Source: CAYQLY01 sp964418605 (GTDB lineage: Bacteria > Bacteroidota > Bacteroidia > Cytophagales > Cyclobacteriaceae). From it: a stretch of DNA of 64,000 nt. The notes beneath the pieces are model-generated. The model worked only from the letters and a program-made list of their open reading frames with translations. It was not told where the DNA came from and searched no databases. The position numbers were made by a program, and so were the translations under genes. Numbering within the stretch: the stretch's first letter is position 1; each line of letters starts with the position of its first letter. Below, one piece after another: positions 35,494 to 44,543 of this stretch. The DNA is taken from positions 53,423 through 117,422 of the forward strand of contig CAYQLY010000009.1 of NCBI GenBank assembly GCA_964418605.1, given 5' to 3'.

Positions 35494-35772
35494 ATGTCAA
35501 AAGTAAAAATTAAGCCCCTATCAGACCGAGTTCTGGTAGAGCCTGAAGCAGCAGAAACAAAAACCGCATCTGGCATCATTATTCCAGATACAGCTAAAGA
35601 AAAACCTCAAAAAGGGAAAATAATAGCTGTAGGAAATGGTAAAAAAGATGAGCCTATCACTGTTAAGGTTGGTGATACGGTCCTTTATGGTAAATATTCA
35701 GGTACTGAAATTACAGTTGAAGGGAAAGAATATTTAATCATGAGAGAATCTGACATTTTTGCAGTTCTTTAG
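35494..35772 (+). CDS. groES: Co-chaperonin GroES
   Basis: Ten-kilodalton heptameric lid of the GroEL chaperonin. KIKPLSDRVLVEPEAAETKTASGIIIPDTAKEKPQKGKI includes the mobile loop, and GDTVLYGKYSGTEITVEGKEYLIMRESDIFAVL is the conserved C-terminal half. Its 92 residues are normal. It is followed 63 bases later by groEL with no terminator between them. Confidence 0.98.
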   Translation: MSKVKIKPLSDRVLVEPEAAETKTASGIIIPDTAKEKPQKGKIIAVGNGKKDEPITVKVGDTVLYGKYSGTEITVEGKEYLIMRESDIFAVL

Positions 35773-35835
35773 TTTTAATTTCAAACTAACCACATTTAAA
35801 ATAAATACTAAAAAAATTAAATAGATACAAATTAT

Positions 35836-37482
35836 ATGGCCAAAAAAATTCATTTTGATACCGACGCAAGAGACAGACTTAAAAAAGGAGTCGATACACT
35901 TGCTGATGCAGTAAAAGTAACATTAGGACCAAAAGGACGCAATGTTATACTAGATAAAAAATATGGAGCTCCAACCATTACAAAAGATGGTGTTACAGTA
36001 GCAAAAGAAATTGAACTAAAAGATCCTATTGAAAACATGGGTGCTCAGCTAGTAAAGGAAGTTGCTTCTAAAACAGCTGATAGCGCTGGTGATGGAACTA
36101 CAACAGCTACTGTTTTAACTCAGGCTATTTTCTCTATAGGCATTAAAAACGTAGCTGCAGGAGCTAACCCGATGGACCTTAAACGAGGTATTGATAAAGC
36201 AGTAGCCGCTGTAGTTGAAAATCTAAAAAATCAGTCAAAAACAATCAGTAAATCATCTGAGATAGCTCAAGTAGCAACCATCTCTGCTAATAATGATATG
36301 GAAATCGGGAAAATGATTGCTGACGCCATGGATAAAGTAGGTAAAGATGGTGTTATCACAGTTGAAGAGGCAAAAGGAACAGAAACAGAAGTGAAAATTG
36401 TAGAAGGTATGCAATTTGACCGAGGCTACCTTTCTCCTTACTTTGTAACTAATACTGAAAATATGGAGGCTGAATTAGAAAAAGCCTATATCTTGATCTA
36501 TGACAAGAAAGTGTCTTCTATGAAAGAACTTCTTCCTGTCTTAGAACAAGTTGCTCAAACAGGAAGACCTCTTGTTATCATCGCAGAAGATGTAGATGGA
36601 GAAGCTCTAGCTACATTAGTTGTGAATAAAATCAGAGGTGCCCTCCGTGTAGCAGCTGTTAAAGCTCCTGGCTTTGGAGACCGACGAAAAGCGATGCTAG
36701 AAGATATTGCAATCCTTACAGGTGGAACAGTGATATCTGAAGAGCAAGGTTATAAACTAGAAAACGCAACACTAGATTATTTAGGAAGCGCTGAAAAAGT
36801 TATTGTTGATAAAGATAACACAACTATTGTTAATGGCAAAGGAAAGAAAGCCGATATCACTGGTCGTATCAACCAAATCAAAGCCCAAGTTGAAAATACA
36901 ACATCGGACTATGATAAAGAAAAACTACAAGAGCGTTTAGCAAAACTATCAGGCGGAGTAGCTATTCTATACATCGGTGCTGCTACTGAAGTAGAGATGA
37001 AAGAGAAAAAAGACCGTGTAGATGATGCATTGCACGCTACACGAGCAGCGGTTCAAGAAGGTGTAGTAGCAGGTGGAGGTGTCGCATTCATTCGTGCTGT
37101 AGAAGCATTAGAAAAGCTAAAAGTTCAAAATGATGATCAATTAACAGGTATTAATATTATTCGTGTTGCACTAGAAGCTCCACTACGAACTATCGTAGAA
37201 AATGCTGGTGGCGAAGGATCTGTGATTGTTCAAAAAGTAAAAGAAGGAAAAGGCGATTTTGGATACAATGCCCGTGAAGATAAGTTTGAGCAATTATTCA
37301 AAGCAGGCGTTATCGATCCTACTAAAGTAGCTCGATTAGCTTTAGAAAATGCTGCTTCAATTGCTGCGCTTCTTCTCACTACTGAATGTGTTGTTGCTGA
37401 CATTCCTGAAGAAAATCCTGCCGCCAATGCTGGTGGTGGTATGCCAGGCGGAATGGGTGGAGGCATGGGTGGAATGATGTAA
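35836..37482 (+). CDS. groL: Chaperonin GroEL
   Basis: 548-residue Hsp60 chaperonin with all three domains: ATP-binding segments VTLGPKGRNVILDKKYGAPTITKDGVTVAKEI and GDGTTTATVL, apical domain with IIAEDVDGEALATLVVNKIRG, and equatorial return EGVVAGGGVAFIRA. It ends in the GGM-rich flexible tail (MPGGMGGGMGGMM). A single standard copy, paired with groES and followed by a palindromic terminator. Confidence 0.99.
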   Translation: MAKKIHFDTDARDRLKKGVDTLADAVKVTLGPKGRNVILDKKYGAPTITKDGVTVAKEIELKDPIENMGAQLVKEVASKTADSAGDGTTTATVLTQAIFSIGIKNVAAGANPMDLKRGIDKAVAAVVENLKNQSKTISKSSEIAQVATISANNDMEIGKMIADAMDKVGKDGVITVEEAKGTETEVKIVEGMQFDRGYLSPYFVTNTENMEAELEKAYILIYDKKVSSMKELLPVLEQVAQTGRPLVIIAEDVDGEALATLVVNKIRGALRVAAVKAPGFGDRRKAMLEDIAILTGGTVISEEQGYKLENATLDYLGSAEKVIVDKDNTTIVNGKGKKADITGRINQIKAQVENTTSDYDKEKLQERLAKLSGGVAILYIGAATEVEMKEKKDRVDDALHATRAAVQEGVVAGGGVAFIRAVEALEKLKVQNDDQLTGINIIRVALEAPLRTIVENAGGEGSVIVQKVKEGKGDFGYNAREDKFEQLFKAGVIDPTKVARLALENAASIAALLLTTECVVADIPEENPAANAGGGMPGGMGGGMGGMM

Positions 37483-37501
37483 GAATCAGTTATAATCAAC
37501 C

Positions 37502-37555
37502 AATCACATAAAAAAAAAGCGTTAGATTAATCTAACGCTTTTTTTTTATGTGATT
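37502..37555. terminator. 54-base perfect palindrome, bidirectional terminator
   Basis: The two 27-base arms are exact reverse complements with no loop: AATCACAT, nine A, GCGTTAGATT, then AATCTAACGC, nine T, ATGTGATT. GC-rich stem plus A/T runs on both sides gives a terminator for groEL (plus) and for hldD (minus). Confidence 0.9.
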
Positions 37556-37563
37556 TTTTAAGA

Positions 37564-38529
37564 TTAATAATATTTTTGACTAATCAAATAACTTTTCACA
37601 TAATCCTCTATCCCATCTTCTAGTTTTGTAAATTCTTTTTGATAGCCAATCGTTTTTAATTTATCCATCTTGGCTTCAGTGAAATATTGGTATTTATCGC
37701 GAATATCCTCTGGCGTATCGATAAATTCAACTTGAGGCTTCTTATTTAATGAATAAAAAACTACATGTGCTAAATCTAAAAATGTACGGGCTCTCCCACT
37801 CCCTAAATTATATATACCTGAATTTTTTCGATGATGCATCAAAAATAGACATACGTCTATAACATCTTTTACATAGACAAAATCACGCTTTTGCTCCCCA
37901 TCTTTAAAGTCAGAGTTATGCGAGCGAAATAATTTCATTTTACTTGTCTCTTTAATTTGATTGTAGGCATGGAATACCACCGAAGCCATTCTTCCTTTAT
38001 GGTATTCATTAGGCCCGTATACATTAAAAAATTTTAATCCTGCCCAAAAAAAAGGTTTCTTTTCTTGAGTTAAGACCCATTTGTCGAAGTCATTTTTAGA
38101 TTCACCATATGGATTTAACGGATGAAGTTGTGGGATGAGTGCCTCATTATCATCATAGCCTAACTCTCCCAATCCATAGGTTGCAGCCGAAGAAGCATAA
38201 ACTAATGGAATTTGATAAGCAATACACTTTTCCCAAACCTTTTTAGAATAATCCAAGTTAAGATGTGTAAGAATCGTTTTATCAAACTCGGTTGTATCTG
38301 TACGTGCACCAATATGAAAGAAAAATTCTACATGCTCATAATTTTTATCTAACCATTCAAAAAAAATTTCTCGGTCCACTTTTTCTTTAATCGTTTTACC
38401 TTCTAAATTTTTATGTTTTTCCGGATCACTAAAATCATCTACTGCGATGATATAATTAAATCGATCTGCATTCAATCGACTAATTAAACAACTTCCAATA
38501 AACCCAGCGGCACCTGTAACAATAATCAT
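37564..38529 (-). CDS. hldD: ADP-L-glycero-D-manno-heptose 6-epimerase
   Basis: Short-chain dehydrogenase/epimerase that makes the heptose precursor of LPS inner core. The NADP-binding motif VTGAAGFIGSCLI is at the start, with FFHIGARTDTTE, the catalytic YGESKNDFDKWV (Tyr-x3-Lys), FNVYGPNEYHKGRMASVVFHAYNQI and DFVYVKDVIDVCLF. Length 321 matches HldD/RfaD. Its presence implies a heptose-containing lipopolysaccharide. The gene is divergent from the outer-membrane protein at 38590. Confidence 0.95.
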   Translation of the reverse strand: MIIVTGAAGFIGSCLISRLNADRFNYIIAVDDFSDPEKHKNLEGKTIKEKVDREIFFEWLDKNYEHVEFFFHIGARTDTTEFDKTILTHLNLDYSKKVWEKCIAYQIPLVYASSAATYGLGELGYDDNEALIPQLHPLNPYGESKNDFDKWVLTQEKKPFFWAGLKFFNVYGPNEYHKGRMASVVFHAYNQIKETSKMKLFRSHNSDFKDGEQKRDFVYVKDVIDVCLFLMHHRKNSGIYNLGSGRARTFLDLAHVVFYSLNKKPQVEFIDTPEDIRDKYQYFTEAKMDKLKTIGYQKEFTKLEDGIEDYVKSYLISQKYY

Positions 38530-38542
38530 ACTTTTATTTTAC

Positions 38543-38550
38543 TATTTTTG
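38543..38550 (+). promoter_or_regulatory. -7 promoter box of the BtuF/BtuC-like cluster
   Basis: TATTTTTG fits TAnnTTTG, 40 bases upstream of the first gene of the cluster. No cobalamin riboswitch elements are seen between it and the ATG. Confidence 0.5.
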
Positions 38551-38589
38551 TATGCTTAAATTTACAAAATTGAAATCACATGATTTAAT

Positions 38590-39420
38590 ATGAAAAAAAT
38601 AATTATTTACCTAGTAGTCTTAGTTAATTTTGGAATCAATCAAAAGAGCTTTAGTCAAACTGCTGATTCCACCACAACAAACCCACCTGCAGCTGATCCT
38701 CCTCCATCTGCAAATTATAGCGAAACAAATAATTTAGCAGAGGTATTTACGGGACCAACAGGAAATAAAGGGTTAAAGTATAAAGTTACAGCGGATGGTA
38801 TGCTATCTCAAGGTAATGTTGAGCGGACATTAGTAGTATTAAGAACTGATTTTTCATATGCTAATCAAGCTATTGATATTTCAACTCATCCGCGTTTTAC
38901 TTATGGAAAACAAAATGGAGTCGTAGCCGAGCGTGATTTTTTTGGAGATCTGAATATAAGCTTATATGATCAACATACAGTATATGGATTTGGAATAGGT
39001 ATTGTAGAAACAAGCAATCTACGTGGCATCGAGCTTCGATCTTTAGGCGGCTTAGGTATTGGTTTTCGAGTTATAAAAAAAGAAAATCACAAATTTTCAA
39101 TCACCAACGCATTGATGTATGAGAGTACTACATTTATCCCAGACACAACCATTCAAACACTACGAAGCTCTTTACGTTTAAAAGGGGATCATTATTTTTT
39201 CAACAAAAAAGCGAAACTCACACACATTAGCTTTTTTCAACCATCTTTACTCAATATCAATAACATTAGAGCAAACACGACCATTACATTAGAAATTCCA
39301 CTTAGCCGGATGCTGAGTATACGTACATCATTTGAAGATTCTTATGAAAGTATTGTAAGAGGCGAAAGAAAACAAAATGATTCGCGCTGGACATTTGGCA
39401 TAGCAATTGGTAACTTTTAG
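38590..39420 (+). CDS. Exported outer-membrane beta-barrel-like protein (DUF481-like)
   Basis: 276-residue protein with signal peptide (IIIYLVVLVNFGINQKSFSQ), then a low-complexity Thr/Pro/Ala linker (TADSTTTNPPAADPPPSANY) and a beta-rich domain of alternating polar/hydrophobic strands resembling small DUF481-type barrels (NVERTLVVLRTDFSYANQ, SLRLKGDHYFFNKKAKLTHISFFQP). It is the first gene of the cluster with the BtuF-like and BtuC-like genes, spaced 5 bases from the next. Function is unknown; an envelope role is inferred. Confidence 0.75.
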   Translation: MKKIIIYLVVLVNFGINQKSFSQTADSTTTNPPAADPPPSANYSETNNLAEVFTGPTGNKGLKYKVTADGMLSQGNVERTLVVLRTDFSYANQAIDISTHPRFTYGKQNGVVAERDFFGDLNISLYDQHTVYGFGIGIVETSNLRGIELRSLGGLGIGFRVIKKENHKFSITNALMYESTTFIPDTTIQTLRSSLRLKGDHYFFNKKAKLTHISFFQPSLLNINNIRANTTITLEIPLSRMLSIRTSFEDSYESIVRGERKQNDSRWTFGIAIGNF

Positions 39421-39425
39421 AGCAC

Positions 39426-40334
39426 ATGCGAACACTGCCTTACATCTTAATGTTATTAACCATTACCCTTTCTTGTCAACGCTATGTTAAAAAAAAAGAT
39501 ACTGTTTATAGCTTTATTTACTACGATGATTTAGGACGAAAAATCAGTCTCACACATACACCGAAGCGAATCCTATCCCTCGCCCCTTCCATGACTGAAA
39601 TGCTTTTTGCTGTATGCGATACAAGCTATATTATTGGTGTAACAGAACATTGCAACTATCCAGAAGCCGCAGTTCATAAAGAAAAAATACATACTTATCC
39701 GCTTGATGTAGAACATATTTTTACGCTAAAGCCTGATATTATTTTTACAAAAGACGGGATGATCTCCTTAGATCATATTCAGAAGATAGAAGAAATGGGT
39801 ATACCACTATACATTCAGAGCTATAAAACGGTAAATGACATTTTCAATGGATTATTAAAAATTGGCAAGATTATTGGTGAAGAAAAAAAGTCAATAATAC
39901 TTGTTGATTCATTAAAGAAAGAATTAGAAAAAATTAAAATAAATACCACGTCTAAGAAAAAGATAACTGTATTAGCTATCACCTGGTATGATCCTATTTA
40001 CGCCTATGGATATTCTTCTTTATTTACAGACAAACTGCATTTACTCGGTGTAGACAATGCGGTAGACTCATCAATCTCTTCTCCTTATCCGGTCTTGAGT
40101 CGCGAATATATTTTAAAGATTAATCCAGATATTATTATTGGAAAATCATTTGATACCATGAACTCTTCTTTTTTTATATTATATCCAGAGCTCAAATCGA
40201 TAAAAGCCTACAAAAACAATCATATATACGCCATTACAGATGACTTACATTCAAGACCAAGTCCCCGTATTATTGAATCCATGATTGAGCTGAAAAATAT
40301 TATTAACTTTACAATAGCTAATAAAACATTATAA
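39426..40334 (+). CDS. BtuF-like periplasmic binding lipoprotein
   Basis: 302-residue ABC-transporter substrate-binding protein of the helical-backbone class (Peripla_BP_2) used for B12, siderophores and heme. Lipobox LTITLSC, then KRILSLAPSMTEMLFAVCDTSYIIGVTEHCNYPEA, LKPDIIFTKDG, and the late IYAITDDLHSRPSPRIIESM. NYPEA and SLAPSxTE are typical of the BtuF branch rather than of iron-siderophore binders. The FecCD-type permease gene two genes downstream fits an ABC importer, but no ATPase gene is nearby. Confidence 0.88.
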   Translation: MRTLPYILMLLTITLSCQRYVKKKDTVYSFIYYDDLGRKISLTHTPKRILSLAPSMTEMLFAVCDTSYIIGVTEHCNYPEAAVHKEKIHTYPLDVEHIFTLKPDIIFTKDGMISLDHIQKIEEMGIPLYIQSYKTVNDIFNGLLKIGKIIGEEKKSIILVDSLKKELEKIKINTTSKKKITVLAITWYDPIYAYGYSSLFTDKLHLLGVDNAVDSSISSPYPVLSREYILKINPDIIIGKSFDTMNSSFFILYPELKSIKAYKNNHIYAITDDLHSRPSPRIIESMIELKNIINFTIANKTL

Positions 40335-40339
40335 AAGTT

Positions 40340-41458
40340 ATGATAACAAAACGAAGTACTTTGTCTTTTATTTTACTTTTTTATACATTAAGCCTCTATA
40401 GCCAAATGAACAACACTTCCAAATGGTTTTTACTTCCCCAAAAAACAGAAACCAAACTTTGCACATTTGTGAATAACAAAATTATGGAAATAACAGTAAT
40501 AGATGTTCCTCAGAATAGTAAATATGCTATTGATGAAAATGATTTTGTTGTAAACTTAGACTTAGATACAATTTATATTTGCCAGATTAATGAAAAAAAG
40601 GAGTCAATTAAATATTATCCTAAATTACCTATTCCACCTACCATAGCTGCTGATTGTATTGCTATAAAAGATGGCATCATCTATATAGGAGGGAAAAAAA
40701 ATCAAGGGCATGGCGAAATTCTATTATTATACGATATAAAAAAAGAAGAATGGAGAACTATACCTATACCAGCTGAAATTATTACAGGATACACAAAATC
40801 TATTGATGACCTACTCATTGAAAAGGATATATTAATTGCTGTTGACGATATTGCATCTCCAAAATATCTTATTGAATACACTATCCAAAATCCTTCTTCA
40901 CCTGTTTTATCAAAAGTACAAAAACTTGAAAATTCAGGGCCTTATGAACATATTCAAAAAGGATCTTCAAATTCGAATTACATCGCACTACTATCTACTT
41001 CATCTGGACTTTATGAAATATCAAACATTATTGCTATTTATTCAAAAAAAAGAAACTATCAAAATCCGTTTATTTGGTTAACAAGTAAAAAACAGGGGGA
41101 GACATCCACCAAATCCAATAAAAAAAATAATCCAAATATAGGGTTAGACCCTTTCTATGAATGGAAAGATATTTTACTTATAGAGAACCATCTATTTATC
41201 GCTGCTAAGGAAGAAGGCATAGGTCATTTTATATTTTCAGATAGTCTTTTCAAAAGCTCTAGTGATCAATCAAAATTTATTCAAAACTATATAGAAAAAT
41301 ATCATGGCATCATTAATTACATAAAACAAAAAGAAGGTAGTGTAGTAAAATTACAAGCCATCCCAAATAATACCCACTTTTTCATAGCTATTATCCAGTA
41401 TAATGGGATTTATACTTATAAACTAATCCCTACCTCTCCTAATAATGAAAAAAAATAA
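40340..41458 (+). CDS. Exported protein with possible beta-propeller repeats
   Basis: 372-residue protein with signal peptide ending LYSQ. It is rich in repeated beta units such as IAIKDGIIYIGGKKNQGHGEILLLYDIKKEEWRTIPIP and ILLIENHLFIAAKEEGIGHFIF, suggesting a kelch or propeller fold of 5-7 blades. It is not convincingly similar to the BtuG-like lipoprotein and lacks a lipobox. It sits between the BtuF-like and BtuC-like genes, overlapping the permease start by 14 bases, so it is probably part of the same uptake system. Function unknown. Confidence 0.7.
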   Translation: MITKRSTLSFILLFYTLSLYSQMNNTSKWFLLPQKTETKLCTFVNNKIMEITVIDVPQNSKYAIDENDFVVNLDLDTIYICQINEKKESIKYYPKLPIPPTIAADCIAIKDGIIYIGGKKNQGHGEILLLYDIKKEEWRTIPIPAEIITGYTKSIDDLLIEKDILIAVDDIASPKYLIEYTIQNPSSPVLSKVQKLENSGPYEHIQKGSSNSNYIALLSTSSGLYEISNIIAIYSKKRNYQNPFIWLTSKKQGETSTKSNKKNNPNIGLDPFYEWKDILLIENHLFIAAKEEGIGHFIFSDSLFKSSSDQSKFIQNYIEKYHGIINYIKQKEGSVVKLQAIPNNTHFFIAIIQYNGIYTYKLIPTSPNNEKK

Positions 41459-42452
41459 TCTATTAACTATATTAGCTTTTTTCTTAATTCCGTTATTAGT
41501 AAGCTATGAACTCTATTTAGGAAGCATACCTATTAAAACATCCACCATAATCAACTCACTCGTTGATTATGATTCTTCCAACCAGCTTCATTACGTTATT
41601 ATTTATTTGCGATTACCTCGCATTATATTAGCTTTTTTGGTTGGAAGTGGATTAGCACTAAGTGGCTATTTAATGCAGTCTTTATTAAATAACCCATTAG
41701 CTGATCCTTATACTTTAGGCACAGCTGCAGGCGGGGCATTAGGTGCTAGTGTTGCTTTTCTAGGGCTACCTATTTTTTCTTTTCTTCACTTTATTTACTC
41801 TCCTTTTATTTTTGCATTCATAGGATCATTAAGCGTGACTATTCTCGTTGTCTCACTCGCTTATCGAAAGAAAAACATAAGCACCAATCATCTTCTCCTC
41901 GCAGGTATTTCTATAAGCTCACTGATCGCCTCACTCATTACAGTATTGCATTTTTTATCGGACTCTGCAGAAAAGCTTCGAGCAGTTGTTTTTTGGGCTA
42001 TGGGAGGATTAGAAAAGGCCAGTTGGAATTTTATTTTTATTCCTTTTTTTATTATTTTGATAGCCTGGATCTTATTTTCACTTCTACATAAAGAATTAAA
42101 TATCTTATTGCTTGGCGAAGCTAAAGCCATCAATATAGGCATGAAGGTAAAAAAAATAAAGTGGATTATCTTATTAGGAAGTTGCTTTGTAACAGGAAGC
42201 TTAGTAGCTATCTGTGGGCCTATTGGATTCGTTGGATTAATCGTTCCACACGTCGTACGAGGCAGGTATGGCACTACCAATAGATGGAATATCTCCTATT
42301 GTATTCTTTATGGTGGCATTCTAATGTTAGTAGCAGATAGTGTTTCTCGACTTATTTATCCACCAACTGGTTTACCTGCAGGCATCATTACTTCACTTGT
42401 AGGCATTCCATTTCTACTGTATTTGCTTTATAAAAAGAATAATTTAGATTAA
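41445..42452 (+). CDS. FecCD/BtuC-family ABC transporter permease
   Basis: Inner-membrane permease (335 residues, about ten hydrophobic helices) for vitamin B12 or iron-chelate uptake. Signatures: RLPRIILAFLVGSGLALSGYLMQSLLNNPLADPYTLGTAAGGALGA, FWAMGGLEKASW and the ATPase-contact segment CGPIGFVGLIVPHVVRGRYG. A B12 role is favoured by the BtuF-like partner two genes upstream. The cognate ATPase (BtuD) is absent downstream; the next gene is a PTPS homologue with its own promoter. Confidence 0.92.
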   Translation: MKKNNLLTILAFFLIPLLVSYELYLGSIPIKTSTIINSLVDYDSSNQLHYVIIYLRLPRIILAFLVGSGLALSGYLMQSLLNNPLADPYTLGTAAGGALGASVAFLGLPIFSFLHFIYSPFIFAFIGSLSVTILVVSLAYRKKNISTNHLLLAGISISSLIASLITVLHFLSDSAEKLRAVVFWAMGGLEKASWNFIFIPFFIILIAWILFSLLHKELNILLLGEAKAINIGMKVKKIKWIILLGSCFVTGSLVAICGPIGFVGLIVPHVVRGRYGTTNRWNISYCILYGGILMLVADSVSRLIYPPTGLPAGIITSLVGIPFLLYLLYKKNNLD

Positions 42453-42480
42453 ACCCATTACCTCTACGCACATATTTACA

Positions 42481-42488
42481 TATATTTG
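42481..42488 (+). promoter_or_regulatory. -7 promoter box of the PTPS/QueD gene
   Basis: TATATTTG, a perfect TAnnTTTG match 21 bases before the ATG at 42509. Confidence 0.55.
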
Positions 42489-42508
42489 CAAAAAAATAAA
42501 CTATCAAC

Positions 42509-42928
42509 ATGCCGGTATACGTCAGCCGAAAAGAACATTTTAATGCGGCTCACAAGCTTTATAATCCAACATGGAGTAAAGAAAAAAATGAGGAGGTTTT
42601 CGGACCTTGTGCTAATGTCAACTGGCACGGTCATAATTTTGAATTAATTGTCACTGTAAAAGGCGAGCCCGATCCTGAAACAGGTTTTGTTATTGATTTA
42701 AAAAAACTAAGTACACTTATTAAAAAAGAAATCATCGACAAGCTGGATCATAAAAACATCAACTTAGATGTTGACTTTATGAAAGATAAAATGGCTAGCT
42801 GCGAAATGCTTATTATAGAAATATGGAAAATACTTGACCCATCTATTGAAACTATTTCTAAAGCAAAACTGCATTCCCTAAAACTTTATGAGACCCCACG
42901 AAATGCAGTTGAATATTTTGGAGAGTAA
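42509..42928 (+). CDS. 6-pyruvoyl-tetrahydropterin synthase / QueD family
   Basis: 139-residue enzyme of the PTPS fold. Zinc ligands are the His of HFNAAHKL and the two His of NWHGHNFEL; the catalytic cysteine precedes in FGPCANVN, and DLKKLSTLIKK and LDHKNIN complete the family pattern. In bacteria this fold is most often QueD (carboxytetrahydropterin synthase, queuosine precursor pathway) or a pterin synthase; the substrate cannot be settled without residue-level comparison and no queuosine neighbours are visible. Confidence 0.9.
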   Translation: MPVYVSRKEHFNAAHKLYNPTWSKEKNEEVFGPCANVNWHGHNFELIVTVKGEPDPETGFVIDLKKLSTLIKKEIIDKLDHKNINLDVDFMKDKMASCEMLIIEIWKILDPSIETISKAKLHSLKLYETPRNAVEYFGE

Positions 42929-42931
42929 AAA

Positions 42932-44542
42932 TTAGTACCTTCGAATATACAGTTTATACTGATACGTTATTTCTTTGCTTTCATTTGCTTTTAACTCCAC
43001 CTCCCAATCAACTTGATTTTTTTTACTCAAATAATAGTCATAATAATAGGGAGCTAGTTTTATAACATCCCATTTATGCGTTGACTTAATCATTTCTCCC
43101 CAAACCTCTCTTGTTAAATCAAGCTTCAATGATGTATTCTTATGATTTCTTATTGTTATTGTAGCTTCTACATTAACTAAATCATAATCATAGCCATCTT
43201 TCTTCTTTACTCTTTCTTCACGAGAAGTTTCTTTTTCACTAGCCATCACTTCTATATCTGGTGACAACGTCAGCTTTACTTTTGCTCTCCCTCCTATGAC
43301 CGTATAATTTAATTTATCCTGACTAATGGGTTTTTGAATGCCATTTTCTGCATTCACAACCATTACTGTTCCAGTTGTGAACGGATTCCCTGTTGTATTT
43401 TTAAATTGAATCGAATGCCATACTTTTTCAGGCTCATTCGATTTTTTTTGACGGTCTTGATCATAGCTGTATGAATACCCATCATTGGAATTCGTAGCCA
43501 ATACCACTTCATAAATATGTTCATATTGCAGATCACCACGCAATAATTCATAAATGGCTCGATCTCCTTTCTTTAAATTTATTTTAAATGGGATTTCATA
43601 AAAATATAAATCTTCACTTGAGGCCATTTTTATTTCTTCAGAATTGCCATCGCTGCCTGCACCATAAGCTAGGGTATTCATCATCGATTGAGACGTAATA
43701 TTATCCATTCTTCCTCGGCTATCTATATTTCCATAATTCAATGCTTGTAAAAACTCAATCAACGTTTGCTTTGAAGTCAGTGGTGATTCCAAGAACGAAT
43801 AAGCAAAATTAGGTACACCTACTACCAAACTTAATTTTCCATCTTGAATATCTTCGGCATCATTTGAAAAATTAGCTGTTAAAATCAGAGAAGCATTTTT
43901 TTCATCTTTTAATGTAATTAGATACGAAGGAATCCAACCAATGCCTTTTGACATATACATCATATCTACAGATTGAGAAGTATTTCCTTTCGCAAAATCT
44001 AGTCTTACTACACGCTTTGACTGTTCACTTATAAATTCTTCATTGGGCTGATCAAAAAAATCAATCGATCGGATGGAATTATCTGAAATCGTTTTCCAAC
44101 TGTCTTTTGTTTTTAATAATAAATAAGTATTACTATTACTAACAAGTGGAATATAAGAAGCTTCTATTTTTTCTGATTTAGAATAAGATCCTGTTTTTTC
44201 AATTGTACCCTCTACTGATTCTCCTGATTGAAGAACAATTCGAACTTTTTTACCGGTATTGGCTTTTAATAATTCAAAAAGAGTAGATGCTTTTTGCGTT
44301 GAGCTTCCTAATTCACTTGTAACTGAACGAATAGAGCCATTTTCAGTAGAAAACCAGATGGTTCCAAATAAAGCCTGAGGAAGATTTTCTATTATACTTA
44401 CACCATCTTTTATTTTGGGATTTACTTTTTTTATAAAAAAGCCGGTACCGTTTTTAAAAACCGAAATTGTTTGTTTAGATTGTGACATAACGTGTACATT
44501 AAGGGTTAAAATGAATACTGAAAAAATTACTATCTGTCTCAT
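42932..44542 (-). CDS. Exported DUF4139-type protein
   Basis: 536-residue secreted protein of the DUF4139 type (from memory of the family pattern), with signal peptide SVFILTLNVHVMSQS. Segments DMMYMSKGIGWIPSYLITL, KDEKNASLILTANFSNDAEDIQDGKLSLVVG and the late VNVEATITIRNHKNTSLKLDLTREVWGE are typical: a conserved beta-sandwich mid-domain followed by an ATI-x-NHK fold. Function is not known. It is followed by a small lipoprotein gene whose stop is next to its start. Confidence 0.85.
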   Translation of the reverse strand: MRQIVIFSVFILTLNVHVMSQSKQTISVFKNGTGFFIKKVNPKIKDGVSIIENLPQALFGTIWFSTENGSIRSVTSELGSSTQKASTLFELLKANTGKKVRIVLQSGESVEGTIEKTGSYSKSEKIEASYIPLVSNSNTYLLLKTKDSWKTISDNSIRSIDFFDQPNEEFISEQSKRVVRLDFAKGNTSQSVDMMYMSKGIGWIPSYLITLKDEKNASLILTANFSNDAEDIQDGKLSLVVGVPNFAYSFLESPLTSKQTLIEFLQALNYGNIDSRGRMDNITSQSMMNTLAYGAGSDGNSEEIKMASSEDLYFYEIPFKINLKKGDRAIYELLRGDLQYEHIYEVVLATNSNDGYSYSYDQDRQKKSNEPEKVWHSIQFKNTTGNPFTTGTVMVVNAENGIQKPISQDKLNYTVIGGRAKVKLTLSPDIEVMASEKETSREERVKKKDGYDYDLVNVEATITIRNHKNTSLKLDLTREVWGEMIKSTHKWDVIKLAPYYYDYYLSKKNQVDWEVELKANESKEITYQYKLYIRRY

Positions 44543-44543
44543 A

